Shown in pieces: positions 1 through 7,108 of a DNA stretch of 64,000 bases (position 1 is its first letter; every line of letters begins with the position of its first letter). Source of the stretch: JANPJV01 sp031425695 (GTDB taxonomy: Bacteria; Pseudomonadota; Gammaproteobacteria; Xanthomonadales; SZUA-5); assembly GCA_031425695.1 (NCBI GenBank), contig JANPJV010000021.1, forward strand, positions 1-64,000, written 5' to 3'. The notes beneath the pieces were generated by a model. It was not told where the DNA came from. It made no database searches and saw only the letters and a list, made by a program, of their open reading frames with translations. Position numbers and translations under genes: made by a program.

Positions 1-2
1 CG

Positions 3-320
3 GAGAAGCTCGCAGCGGACAAGCTTGCAGCGGACAACCTCGCAGAGGAGAAGCTCGCAGTAGAGAAGCTCGCAGCGGACAAGCTTGCTGCGGACAAGCT
101 TGCTGCGGACAACCTCGCAGCGGACAAGCTCGCAGCGGACAAGCTCGCAGCGGACAAGCTCGCAGCAGACAAGCTCGCAGCGGAGAAGCTTGCAGCAGAG
201 AAGCTCGCGGCAGAGAAGCTCGCAGCAGACAAGCTCGCAGCAGCGGAGAAGGCTGCCGCGGACAAGCTCGTTGCGGACAAGCTTGCAGCCGAGAAGCTTG
301 CGGCCGAGAAAATTGAAACG
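3..320 (+). repeat. 15-bp tandem repeat tract encoding (E/D)KLAA pentapeptides
   Basis: Sixteen consecutive 15-bp units run from 3 to 242, with consensus near GACAAGCTCGCAGCG. A one-codon interruption (GCG, 243-245) follows, and then about five more degenerate units to roughly 320. Because the unit is 15 bp, gain or loss of units keeps the frame and only changes the length of the coiled coil. The tract continues to the left edge of the window, so its full length is unknown. Confidence 0.9.
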
Positions 321-899
321 GAGCGGCGCGCCCAAGAGAAACTTGCCGCCGAAAGGCATCTCGCAGAGCAGCGTGCGGCCGAGCAGCTCGCCGCCGAGCA
401 ACTTGCCACGCGGCAGCGCGCGACGGTGCAGGCGGAAGCGCGCCTGGCCGCACAGCGCCTCGCTTCGGAGCGGGGCTCCGCGAGCCAGAGCGCTGCCCCC
501 GTGCCGTCGGCAGTTGAATCGGCTCCAGCCACGTTGGCAGCAGCGCCACCCGCACGCAACGAAGCGCAGTCGCTCGTCGGCGAAATGGCATCGGCCTATG
601 CCTCTGGAAACCTGGCGCACTTCGACAGCCTGTTCATTGGCACGCCGGGTCGCGCCGGTGGCGCCGGTGTCCTGCGCAGCCGCATGCAGTCGACGCAGAT
701 GCGCTACCTCGAGGTCGGGAAAATCGACTGGAACCTGACCGACGACAGCGCCGTTGGCCGGGTCAGCTTCCGCGATACGTTCGTGCCGCGCGGCGCCAAG
801 AAGTCGGTCACGCAGGGCGGCGAGATCCGCTTGATCGTGCGTCGCGACTCCGGCAAGGCACGCATCTCGTCGATCGAGGTTGCGGCCGTTGCCAATTGA
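3..899 (+). CDS. Partial repeat-rich coiled-coil protein, C-terminal part (5' end outside window)
   Basis: The reading frame is open at the window edge and stops at TGA 897-899, so about 298 residues of the C-terminal part are visible. The first ~105 residues are near-perfect pentapeptides of the type EKLAA/DKLAA (also DNLAA and EKLAV). They decay into E/Q/R/A-rich helix such as AEQLAAEQLA to about residue 160, which is a TolA-like charged/alanine coiled coil. An Ala/Pro/Ser linker follows, then a compact ~110-residue domain starting near RNEAQSLVGEMASAYASG. That domain looks like a SnoaL/NTF2-type fold (helices first, then strands with FRDTFVPRG), but this is a weak inference. The repeat region suggests a periplasm-spanning or scaffolding role. 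No catalytic motif is visible. The next gene begins within or just after its stop codon, so co-transcription with the TPR protein is likely. Function unknown. Confidence 0.75.
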   Translation, partial: EKLAADKLAADNLAEEKLAVEKLAADKLAADKLAADNLAADKLAADKLAADKLAADKLAAEKLAAEKLAAEKLAADKLAAAEKAAADKLVADKLAAEKLAAEKIETERRAQEKLAAERHLAEQRAAEQLAAEQLATRQRATVQAEARLAAQRLASERGSASQSAAPVPSAVESAPATLAAAPPARNEAQSLVGEMASAYASGNLAHFDSLFIGTPGRAGGAGVLRSRMQSTQMRYLEVGKIDWNLTDDSAVGRVSFRDTFVPRGAKKSVTQGGEIRLIVRRDSGKARISSIEVAAVAN

Positions 900-936
900 G
901 ACGGGACAGCGGCCGCGCCCCGGGCGCCGCCGCCAG

Positions 937-2127
937 ATGCGTCTCCTGCTCCTGCTCGTGGTCGCCCTGTCCGCCCTGTGGCTGGTATTGATCCGCGGCT
1001 ACTCCGATTACATGGCACGCGTGGATCCTGCGCGTGCGCTGCGCATGCATTCACAACAGCCTGAAGCGCTGATACGCCTCGCCGAAGCCGCGCTGGCGCG
1101 GGAAGACTTGAGTGCAGCCGAGGACCTGGCACGTCGAGCGGTCGCAGCGGCCCCGCTCGAAGGCCGTGCATTCCGGATTCTTGGCGCAGTCGCTGATCTC
1201 GGCGGCGACAGCGCGCGCGCAGCGACATTGATGGATATCGCCGCACGACTCTCCCCGCGCGACACCGCAACCCAGTTCTGGCTGGTGCTGTCGGCAATTC
1301 GCCAGCAAGACCTCGATACCGCGCTGGCACGCGTGGATCGGCTGCAGCGTTTCCAGCCAGAAACCCAGCCCCAGATGATGCCGCTGCTGACCGCCATCGC
1401 CTCCAACCCTGCCGGCGCAGGGCCGCTGGCGCAGGTTCTGGCCGGCTCACCGCCCTGGCGGGACGGCTTTTTTGCCGAATTCGTGCGTGCAGCGCGTGAT
1501 ACCCGCACGGTTGCCAGCTTCATCAACGCGTTGCGTCGGGCCGGGACCTCGCTCACTGGCGCCGAACGCGAAGTGTGGATGCAGCGATTGGCCCGCGAAT
1601 ATGACTGGCCGCGCCTGAGGCGCCTGTTGAACGAAGCAGCTCCCAACCGTCCCGCGCTGGCGGATGGCAGCTTTGAGCTGGGGGGTCGCGGGCCGTTCTC
1701 AGGCTGGGTGATGCCAAGATCGCCCGGTATCGAAGCCACGGTAGCGGAACGCGGAGCCGAAGGCGGGCGCGCTCTCAGGCTCGAGTTCTTCGAGCGCCGC
1801 GCGCAGATTCAAGTCGAACAGGTCCTGATTATCGCGCCTGGCAGCTGGTCGATCCGCGGCTGGACACGCATGCAGAAGCTGGAAGCACCACGCGGGCTCC
1901 AATGGAAGCTGAGCTGCATCCCGGGCGGAGCCGTGATCGGTGAATCAGCGTTGCTCCGCGGCACCCAGGACTGGTCGCGCTTCGAATTCAGCGCGTCAGT
2001 GCCGGCTGCCGACTGCGGCGGCCAGCTGCTGAAACTCGAAGTGTCCGCACGGATTGCGGCGGAGCTTGCCGTCAGTGGCGTCGCCTGGTTCGACGAGTTG
2101 GAAGTCGTGCCGATGGAAGCTCAATAG
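937..2127 (+). CDS. Membrane-anchored TPR protein with C-terminal beta-sandwich-like domain
   Basis: From ATG 937 the product has 396 residues. A longer frame starts at TTG 880 or TTG 889, overlapping the previous gene. The ATG start gives a short N-terminus and one membrane segment (LLLLLVVALSALWLVLI, residues 3-19) and so an anchored, mostly periplasmic protein. Residues ~35-140 hold tetratricopeptide-like helical pairs (for example ALIRLAEAALAREDLSAAEDL). The C-terminal ~160 residues begin with DGSFELGG and GPFSGW and look like a galactose-binding or carbohydrate-binding beta-sandwich. TPR proteins of this layout are common beside exopolysaccharide polymerases. There is no enzyme motif; a scaffold role in polymer assembly is inference. 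No good ribosome-binding site precedes ATG 937, so the start is uncertain. Confidence 0.75.
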   Translation: MRLLLLLVVALSALWLVLIRGYSDYMARVDPARALRMHSQQPEALIRLAEAALAREDLSAAEDLARRAVAAAPLEGRAFRILGAVADLGGDSARAATLMDIAARLSPRDTATQFWLVLSAIRQQDLDTALARVDRLQRFQPETQPQMMPLLTAIASNPAGAGPLAQVLAGSPPWRDGFFAEFVRAARDTRTVASFINALRRAGTSLTGAEREVWMQRLAREYDWPRLRRLLNEAAPNRPALADGSFELGGRGPFSGWVMPRSPGIEATVAERGAEGGRALRLEFFERRAQIQVEQVLIIAPGSWSIRGWTRMQKLEAPRGLQWKLSCIPGGAVIGESALLRGTQDWSRFEFSASVPAADCGGQLLKLEVSARIAAELAVSGVAWFDELEVVPMEAQ

Positions 2128-2154
2128 GTAGAAGTCAAGGCGCGCATGGCTCTT

Positions 2155-2284
2155 GGTGGGTCGGCGCTGCGCGCGGACTCTTTTCTGGCGGCTTTTGGTG
2201 GGTCTGCGCTGCGCGCGGACTCTTTTTCTGGCTGGGTGCTAATCGAGGGTGGAAGATAGCTTCCGCGCACAGCGCAGACCCACC
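2155..2284. repeat. Intergenic direct and inverted repeat (REP/BIME-like)
   Basis: The gap between the TPR gene and the FecR-like gene (2128-2409) holds two near-identical direct copies beginning GGTGGGTCGGCGCTGCGCGC at 2155-2189 and 2197-2232, each ending in CTCTTT(TT)CTGGC. An inverted copy at 2265-2284 matches the reverse complement of the second unit over 20 bases with one mismatch. Copy 2 and the inverted copy could pair into a long hairpin with a ~48-base loop. This resembles a repetitive extragenic palindrome cluster. No T-run follows, so it is not an obvious terminator. Confidence 0.75.
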
Positions 2285-2409
2285 AGTGCCGATTCAGAAT
2301 CACGCAGGAACAGTCAGTTGAAGCGCCCGCCGCAAGTAATTCTGACTTGAGCTTGACGGCCGATCCGGATACTCTGCGAACTGGTCAATCTGCTTGCGGG
2401 GAACAGGAA

Positions 2410-3171
2410 ATGAATCGAGCGTCGCGTAACCTGCTCGCTGCTGCGATTGGTCTCATGCTGGCGCCCTTGGCGCAGGCGCAGTCCGATGACGTCATTGGGA
2501 CTCTGCAAGACGTGCAGGGCACCGTCCTGCTCAAGCAGGGAGAGGAATCCGTGCCCGCAGTTGAAGGGCAGGCGGTTCGTGCCTCGCAGGAGATCCTGGT
2601 CACCGAAGGCGCCCAGGCGATGCTGGTCTTCAATGACGGCTGCGACATCTCGCTGGATGCCGAAGAGCTCTATCGCATTCCTGGCCGTTCGCCGTGCGCG
2701 ACACTCTGGTGGTCGGCACCAGTTGCCGCGGGCGTGATCTGCGCCGGCGCGCATGCGTCCGACAATGACAATTCGCGCAACATCGCCGCGGCTGGCCTGC
2801 TGGTCGGCGGTGCGCTCGCGGGCGTGGGCCACAACCGTGAATCCGGAAATTTCCGTGAGTATCTCGGCGCGCTCGAGCAGGCCGAAGGCGAGGTCATGGT
2901 CAGCGAGGACGGCGGCACGCCCACCCCGATCCAGCCCGGCACGCGCCTCAAGGCCGGGCAGCGGGTGACCGTCGCGGATGGTGCCAAGGCGCTGATCCGC
3001 TTCGACGACGGCTGCAGCAAGGAAGTCGAAGTCGGTGCCGGCGAAGCGGGCTATACCGTTCCGCACAACTCCCCGTGCTTCCGTTCGGGCACCTGGTGGG
3101 CGAGCGCGGCGGCTGCCACGGCGCTTTGCGTGACCGTCGAGGATTCGGAAAACGACGTTTCCTCACCCTGA
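2410..3171 (+). CDS. Secreted FecR-like protein with internally duplicated domain
   Basis: The start chosen is ATG 2410, preceded by a purine-rich stretch (GGGGAACAGGAA). It gives 253 residues with a clear signal peptide (MNRASRNLLAAAIGLMLAPLAQAQ). The mature part is duplicated. Unit 1 (~residues 27-90: VIGTLQDVQGTVLLKQGEE to FNDGCDISLDAEELYRIP) and unit 2 (~153-225: YLGALEQAEGEVMVSEDG to FDDGCSKEVEVG) both follow the FecR/SH3-like pattern of a beta-domain ending in x-DGC. Each unit is followed by a cysteine and a WW or hydrophobic patch (SPCATLWWSAPVAAGVICAG; SPCFRSGTWWASAAAATALC). FecR-like proteins in polysaccharide loci are thought to sit in the envelope. The stop overlaps the ATG of the next gene (TGATG, 3169-3173). 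Confidence 0.75.
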   Translation: MNRASRNLLAAAIGLMLAPLAQAQSDDVIGTLQDVQGTVLLKQGEESVPAVEGQAVRASQEILVTEGAQAMLVFNDGCDISLDAEELYRIPGRSPCATLWWSAPVAAGVICAGAHASDNDNSRNIAAAGLLVGGALAGVGHNRESGNFREYLGALEQAEGEVMVSEDGGTPTPIQPGTRLKAGQRVTVADGAKALIRFDDGCSKEVEVGAGEAGYTVPHNSPCFRSGTWWASAAAATALCVTVEDSENDVSSP

Positions 3172-4811
3172 TGCCAACAGGACAATGGGATAACGATGGG
3201 CCGCGTCTAGCGGCCCATCACATTTCTGGTACTGGGCCGCGTCTAGCGGCCCATTCCATTTCTGGTATCGGTCCACATCAAGTGACCCATCCCGTTCCTG
3301 GGCAGCGTCGAGCGGAGCGACGTAATTCGGGCGCGAGTCCCCGACGCGAGCGCACCCATGCAGCGGGCGCCAGTGGCCTCGAGGGCTTGGCTGCGTGCGC
3401 GCTGCTGCTGCTGATCCTGGTCTTCGGTGGCGGTACCCGTAATGACCTGTTCAGTGACCTGTTCGTGCAACTCTGCTCGATCCCACTGCTGCTGTTCGCT
3501 TTTTATCAGCTGGACTTTCGTCGGCTGCCGCGCGCCGAGCAACAGTGGCTGTGCCTGCTCGCTGCGCTTGCCAGTTTGCCCCTCATTTATCTGATCCCGC
3601 TGCCGGCGGTGGTGTGGTCGTGGCTGCCGGGGCGCGATGACATCGCCGCGCTGCAAACGGCGCATGGCTTGGGCGGATCGTGGAGTCGCTCGCTGAGCCT
3701 CGATCCGGTGGCGACCTGGGCGGCGTTGCGCGCCTTGCTGCCAGCCCTCGCGCTCGGATTGCTGGTCCCACGTCTCGATACGACGTGGCGCCGCCGGTTG
3801 CTCTACCTGGTCATTCTCGCGGGCGTTTTCACCGTACCGCTCGGACTGGCGCAGATCAACGGCGGGACGCCCAGTCCGCTGCGCTTCTATACGCCGACCA
3901 ATGTGCACGATGCCGTCGGCCTATTTGCCAATCGCAACCACTTTGCTGCTTTGCTGGTGGCGGGCCTGGCACTTTGCGGCGGATTCCTGGTTGCCGAACT
4001 TGCCCAGCACCCCGAGCCCACACCACAAAACCGGCTGCGCGTGACCATGTGGATCCTGCTCGCCGCAGTCCTGGTCTTCGGACTGGCCTTGTCCCGCTCG
4101 CGCGCCGGCGTTGGGCTCGGTGGGCTGGCGTTGGCAGCCTGCGCCTGGTTCGCATGGCGCCGGCTCGGTTCGCGTGTCCTGCGCTTTATCCTGATTGGCG
4201 CGGTGCTCGTGGTCCTGCTCGGATTTCAGGTTGGCTTCGTATGGATGGTCGAACGTGCGCAACAGATGTTCGCCGGCGATCACCGCTGGCAGATCCTTGG
4301 CGCAAGCCTCGATCTGGCGCGCGAGTTCGCCTGGCTCGGCGTCGGCCCCGGCGCGTTCCCCGCAGCCTATGCCGCCTTCGAGCCGATCGCCTCGCTGGGA
4401 CCGAAAATCATCAATCACGCGCACAACGACTGGCTCGAGTGGTTTCTCGAGGTTGGACTGCTGCTGCCATTGGCGGCGTTCGCTTTCCTTGCCTGGCTGG
4501 GTGCGCGCACACGTGAGCTACGCCGGCTCAGTGCCCGTGGCGTCCCTGGCGACATCCAATCAACAGCAACCGTTGATCAGCGTGAAGCCGACGCCGCGTT
4601 GTATCTGTTCGGACCGTGGCTGGCGATCCTGCTCGCGCTGCTGCACGCTGCCTTCGATTATCAGCTGCGCACCACCATGGACCTCAGCGCGTTCGTGATC
4701 TGCTGCGCCTGCCTGCTGCCACCGCGAGCTGCGGTCGAACCGTCTCCACGCAGCGCATCGGTGCGGCGCCTGCGCAGCGTCCCCGGCAGTACCGATGGAC
4801 CGCCTGATTGA
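3171..4811 (+). CDS. O-antigen ligase/polymerase family membrane protein (Wzy_C-type)
   Basis: The C-terminal ~460 residues are a polytopic membrane protein with about ten or more hydrophobic segments and a large loop containing FANRNHFAALL, ALSRSRAGVGLG and the segment around GVGPGAFPAAY and INHAHNDWLEWFLEVG. This is the signature of the O-antigen ligase/polymerase family (WaaL, Wzy), which transfers or polymerises undecaprenyl-linked glycan on the periplasmic side. The start is uncertain. ATG 3171 overlaps the fecR-like stop (TGATG) and gives 546 residues, but its first ~45 residues are encoded by palindromic 36-bp repeats (GPRLAAHSISG-like peptides). GTG 3282 or TTG 3387, just before the first membrane segment LAACALLLLILVFGG, are alternatives. 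The 3' end overlaps the next gene by 17 bases. Confidence 0.85.
   Translation: MPTGQWDNDGPRLAAHHISGTGPRLAAHSISGIGPHQVTHPVPGQRRAERRNSGASPRRERTHAAGASGLEGLAACALLLLILVFGGGTRNDLFSDLFVQLCSIPLLLFAFYQLDFRRLPRAEQQWLCLLAALASLPLIYLIPLPAVVWSWLPGRDDIAALQTAHGLGGSWSRSLSLDPVATWAALRALLPALALGLLVPRLDTTWRRRLLYLVILAGVFTVPLGLAQINGGTPSPLRFYTPTNVHDAVGLFANRNHFAALLVAGLALCGGFLVAELAQHPEPTPQNRLRVTMWILLAAVLVFGLALSRSRAGVGLGGLALAACAWFAWRRLGSRVLRFILIGAVLVVLLGFQVGFVWMVERAQQMFAGDHRWQILGASLDLAREFAWLGVGPGAFPAAYAAFEPIASLGPKIINHAHNDWLEWFLEVGLLLPLAAFAFLAWLGARTRELRRLSARGVPGDIQSTATVDQREADAALYLFGPWLAILLALLHAAFDYQLRTTMDLSAFVICCACLLPPRAAVEPSPRSASVRRLRSVPGSTDGPPD
3197..3304. repeat. Three tandem 36-bp units containing perfect hairpins
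   Basis: Two units starting at 3197 and 3233 each contain an 8-bp perfect inverted repeat (arms TGGGCCGC and GCGGCCCA) around a 5-base GTCTA loop, followed by a CATTTCTGGTA-like spacer. A third unit from 3269 is decayed (CGGTCCAC, then GTGACCCA) but keeps part of the pairing. The period of 36 keeps a reading frame, so the array is translatable as part of the following membrane protein if its ATG at 3171 is used. No T-run follows the hairpins. Confidence 0.85.
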
Positions 4812-5844
4812 CGCGCCGGGCGCGGCAAGAATGCAGCTCGACCTCGGATTTCTGAGCGCGAGCCGCCAGCGCGAGCTGGCTGCACTGCGGCCTGGTGATC
4901 GCTTGACGCGCTTGCGACGGGAGCGCCTGCTGCCGCTCGCGCAGGGCCGGGATGACAGCCCGGCGATGGCCGCTGATAGCAGGTTGGCAGAGCTGTTGCA
5001 GGCCTTCCACGCCGCTGCGATCGACGTACTGGTGCTGAAGGGCGCTGCGCTCGCGTACTCCGTTTACGCGCATCCAGCGCACAGGCCGCGTACCGATACC
5101 GATCTCCTGGTTCGCGCCGAGCAGCGCGCCGCTGCAGTCGGGCTGCTGAACGCACACGGCTATCGCAGCGCCTCCACCAGCGCCCACGACCCGCTCGCGC
5201 GGCAGATGAGCTTCAGTGTCGATGGCCCAACGGGGCTCACGATCGACCTGCACTTCGCACTGGCAAACCAGCCGGAATTTGCCGAGCTGTTCTCGTTCGA
5301 TGAGCTGGCCGCCCATGCAATCGAGCTTCCGCGTCTCTCTCCCATCGCGCGCGGGCTCCATCCCGAGCATGCCCTGCTGCACGCGGTGATCCACTACTAC
5401 GCGCACCTGCCGGCCGCGACGCGACCGGCCATCTGGTTGCTCGATATTGCCCTGCTTGCGCGCGGGCTGGATGCTGCTGGCTGGCTCTCGCTCGACGAGC
5501 GCGTCCATGAAGCGGGTTGCAGCGCGCTCGTGGCAACAGCCATCGAGACCACCCGGAGCTGGTTTGTGTGTCCATGCCCGCCCGAGCTGCTCGCGACGTG
5601 GACAGGCCGCGCCGGAGCAGAGTGGCGCAGCGTGCGCGCCCAACCCGACGAGCCAGCCCTGCGCGAGCTGGGGCTGGCCCTGCGCGCAATGCCAAGTACG
5701 CCAGAGCGGCTCCGCTACCTCTGGCGTCGTCTCTTTCCCACAGCGGCCTGGATGCGTGCGCTGCATGGTCCACTGGGGCCGGCGGGGCTGGTGCTCGCCT
5801 ATCTGCGAAGGCTGCTGGCTGGCGTCGGCCGGCGCATTCGATAA
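4795..5844 (+). CDS. Nucleotidyltransferase-fold protein (NTP_transf_5-like)
   Basis: This 349-residue soluble protein starts at ATG 4795, overlapping the membrane protein by 17 bases. Near residues 77-101 it carries VLVLKGAALAYSVY followed by RPRTDTDLLV. This is the Lys-Gly-x-Ala and Arg-x-x-(S/T)D-x-D-L-(L/F) pattern of a nucleotidyltransferase-fold family (PF14907-type) frequent in exopolysaccharide and exosortase loci. The Asp-Thr-Asp pair would be the metal-binding motif. HPEHALLHAVIHYYAH and WLLDIALL further on also fit the family. Neither substrate nor reaction is established. Position suggests co-expression with the ligase-like gene. Assignment to the fold is good; biological role unknown. 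Confidence 0.75.
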   Translation: MDRLIDAPGAARMQLDLGFLSASRQRELAALRPGDRLTRLRRERLLPLAQGRDDSPAMAADSRLAELLQAFHAAAIDVLVLKGAALAYSVYAHPAHRPRTDTDLLVRAEQRAAAVGLLNAHGYRSASTSAHDPLARQMSFSVDGPTGLTIDLHFALANQPEFAELFSFDELAAHAIELPRLSPIARGLHPEHALLHAVIHYYAHLPAATRPAIWLLDIALLARGLDAAGWLSLDERVHEAGCSALVATAIETTRSWFVCPCPPELLATWTGRAGAEWRSVRAQPDEPALRELGLALRAMPSTPERLRYLWRRLFPTAAWMRALHGPLGPAGLVLAYLRRLLAGVGRRIR

Positions 5845-6000
5845 GTGGAAAAGCCCGCTCTTTGGTAGGGCATGCCGAGTTCGCGACGATTTGGGGATGG
5901 CGACCAATGGTCTCGGGCGCGTGTGACACCTGCGAGCCAACTCTCCTGGTCGAGTGGGTGTGCCCCTAACCACCTGAAAAGTCAACTATCTTCACCTTCA

Positions 6001-6034
6001 CGTGACGCGCCTTGCCGCGCGCCAAGGCCTCACG
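6001..6034 (+). promoter_or_regulatory. Imperfect stem-loop in the leader of the RfaH-like gene
   Basis: The 228-base gap 5845-6072 has no convincing sigma-70 promoter. It does contain a two-part stem: CGTGA (6001-6005) with TCACG (6030-6034), and inside it GCCTTG (6009-6014) with CAAGGC (6023-6028), around an 8-base GC loop. There is no T-run. It could be an RNA pause or anti-terminator structure, or a DNA operator. Function is inferred only from location. Confidence 0.3.
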
Positions 6035-6072
6035 TATGGTCAAGTTCATTGCTTGAACGAACCGAGCCGCGC

Positions 6073-6576
6073 TTGCTTTCCTGGTTTGCAGTCATGACCA
6101 AGCCTCGCGAGGAGGCGCAAGCGCAGATCTGCCTCGGCCGGCAAGGCTTCGAATGCCTGTTTCCACGCGTTCGGCGTTGCGTGCGCGCTGCCTCCGGCAT
6201 GGTCGTGCGCACCGAGTCGCTGTTCCCGCGTTATGTCTTCATTCGCTCCGATCCCTCGACACAGTCGCTTGCGCCGATACGCTCGACACGCGGCGTGAGT
6301 GGGATTGTGCGCTTCGGCATGTTGCCGGCCTGCGTGCCTGATCTGATCATCGAACAGATTCGCGCTCGCATCGACGACGCCGATGGTTTCGTAAAACTGG
6401 CACTACCGGAGCTGCAGGCCGGTGCCAAGGTACGCATCAACGAAGGCCCGTTCTCCGGGCTGGATGCAATTTTCATGTCCCATCAAGGCGACGACCGCGT
6501 GCGCCTGTTGCTGACCATGCTCAATTCGGACCGCGAGATCGTGATTCCGAGTTACGCATTGGGCGCCCGAATCTAA
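6073..6576 (+). CDS. RfaH/NusG-family transcription antiterminator
   Basis: The product starts (M)LSWFAVMTKPREEAQAQ, like the NusG N-terminal (NGN) domain of RfaH, and continues with QGFECLFPRVRR and SLFPRYVFIR, the strands of that domain. The C-terminal part has AGAKVRINEGPFSGLDAIF, a KOW motif, and ends VIPSYALGARI. From TTG 6073 it has 167 residues, the usual length. The frame is open upstream to ATG 5872, but that extension shows no similarity to the family. RfaH paralogues bind paused RNA polymerase at operon leaders and let it read through terminators and rho sites in long polysaccharide operons. It sits directly upstream of a hairpin terminator and of a ~44-kb co-directional gene run, so action on this operon is a strong inference. 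Confidence 0.88.
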   Translation: MLSWFAVMTKPREEAQAQICLGRQGFECLFPRVRRCVRAASGMVVRTESLFPRYVFIRSDPSTQSLAPIRSTRGVSGIVRFGMLPACVPDLIIEQIRARIDDADGFVKLALPELQAGAKVRINEGPFSGLDAIFMSHQGDDRVRLLLTMLNSDREIVIPSYALGARI

Positions 6577-6599
6577 AAACGGTTCGCGAGGGACGGAAC

Positions 6600-6644
6600 T
6601 GCGGCCATGCGGGCCTACACCGCATGGCGGCAGCGTGGTTTTTT
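6600..6644 (+). terminator. Hairpin with T-run downstream of the RfaH-like gene
   Basis: Arms TGCGGCCATGCGG (6600-6612) and CCGCATGGCGGCA (6620-6632) pair over 13 positions with one mismatch around a 7-base loop. Six T residues follow at 6639-6644 after a 6-base gap. The gap makes it a somewhat atypical intrinsic terminator, or an attenuator/pause site. It lies between the antiterminator gene and the rest of the operon, so it is a natural target for read-through. Confidence 0.6.
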
Positions 6645-6744
6645 GCGGGCCCGAACCTTCTACCGGCGCGCTCCGTGGGTCCGGACCTTGTCCGGACGCG
6701 TCTCCCACCAGACACGCGCACCAGCACCCGCAACACCCATCTTC

Positions 6745-7104
6745 ATGCTCGACGACGACACCCGCTACCGCCTGTTCCGCCTGTTGGCCGAGCACCCGCG
6801 CATTTCCCAGCGCGAGCTTGCCAATGCCCTCGGGCTGTCCCTCGGCAAGACCAATTACAGTGTGCGTGCGCTGGTCGAACGCGGCTGGATCAAGGTGCAG
6901 AACTTCCGCAACAGCGACAACAAGCTGGCCTATGCCTATGTGCTCACACCCAACGGCGTGAGCGCAAAGGTGCGAGCGACGGTCGATTTCCTGCGCAGCA
7001 AGCAGGCCGAGTTCGAGCGCCTCGAAGGCGAGATCGAACAACTGCGGCAAGAGATTGCCGCTGAAAGCAGCGAACCGGAACGGCAGAGATCACTTTTCAA
7101 CTGA
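6745..7104 (+). CDS. EPS-associated MarR-family regulator
   Basis: ATG 6745 gives 119 residues. MLDDDTRYRLFRLLAEHPRISQRELANALGLSLGKTNYSVRALVERGWIK is a compact winged helix-turn-helix, followed by FRNSDNKLAYAYVLTP (the wing) and a C-terminal helix rich in E/Q (FLRSKQAEFERLEGEIEQLRQEI) that would form a dimerising coiled coil. Size and sequence style match the small EPS-associated MarR-type family (TIGR04176-like) found next to NusG paralogues in exopolysaccharide loci. The frame is open upstream to 6607, but that extension runs through the terminator hairpin. The gene ends 4 bases before the amidotransferase start, so it is the first gene of the main operon. Confidence 0.85.
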   Translation: MLDDDTRYRLFRLLAEHPRISQRELANALGLSLGKTNYSVRALVERGWIKVQNFRNSDNKLAYAYVLTPNGVSAKVRATVDFLRSKQAEFERLEGEIEQLRQEIAAESSEPERQRSLFN

Positions 7105-7108
7105 CACG

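Noticed and set aside
3..320. Possible CRISPR-like array
   Set aside because: Units are contiguous 15-bp coding repeats without unique spacers, so this is not a CRISPR array.
85..738. Ser/Arg-rich open frame in the +1 frame of the repeat tract
   Set aside because: It is the shadow of the (E/D)KLAA repeats; the alternative frame continues into a structured C-terminal domain and is open to the window edge.
5872..6072. N-terminal extension of the RfaH-like protein from ATG 5872
   Set aside because: It passes through the leader hairpin and has no similarity to NusG-family proteins, which start at the LSWFAVMTKP segment.
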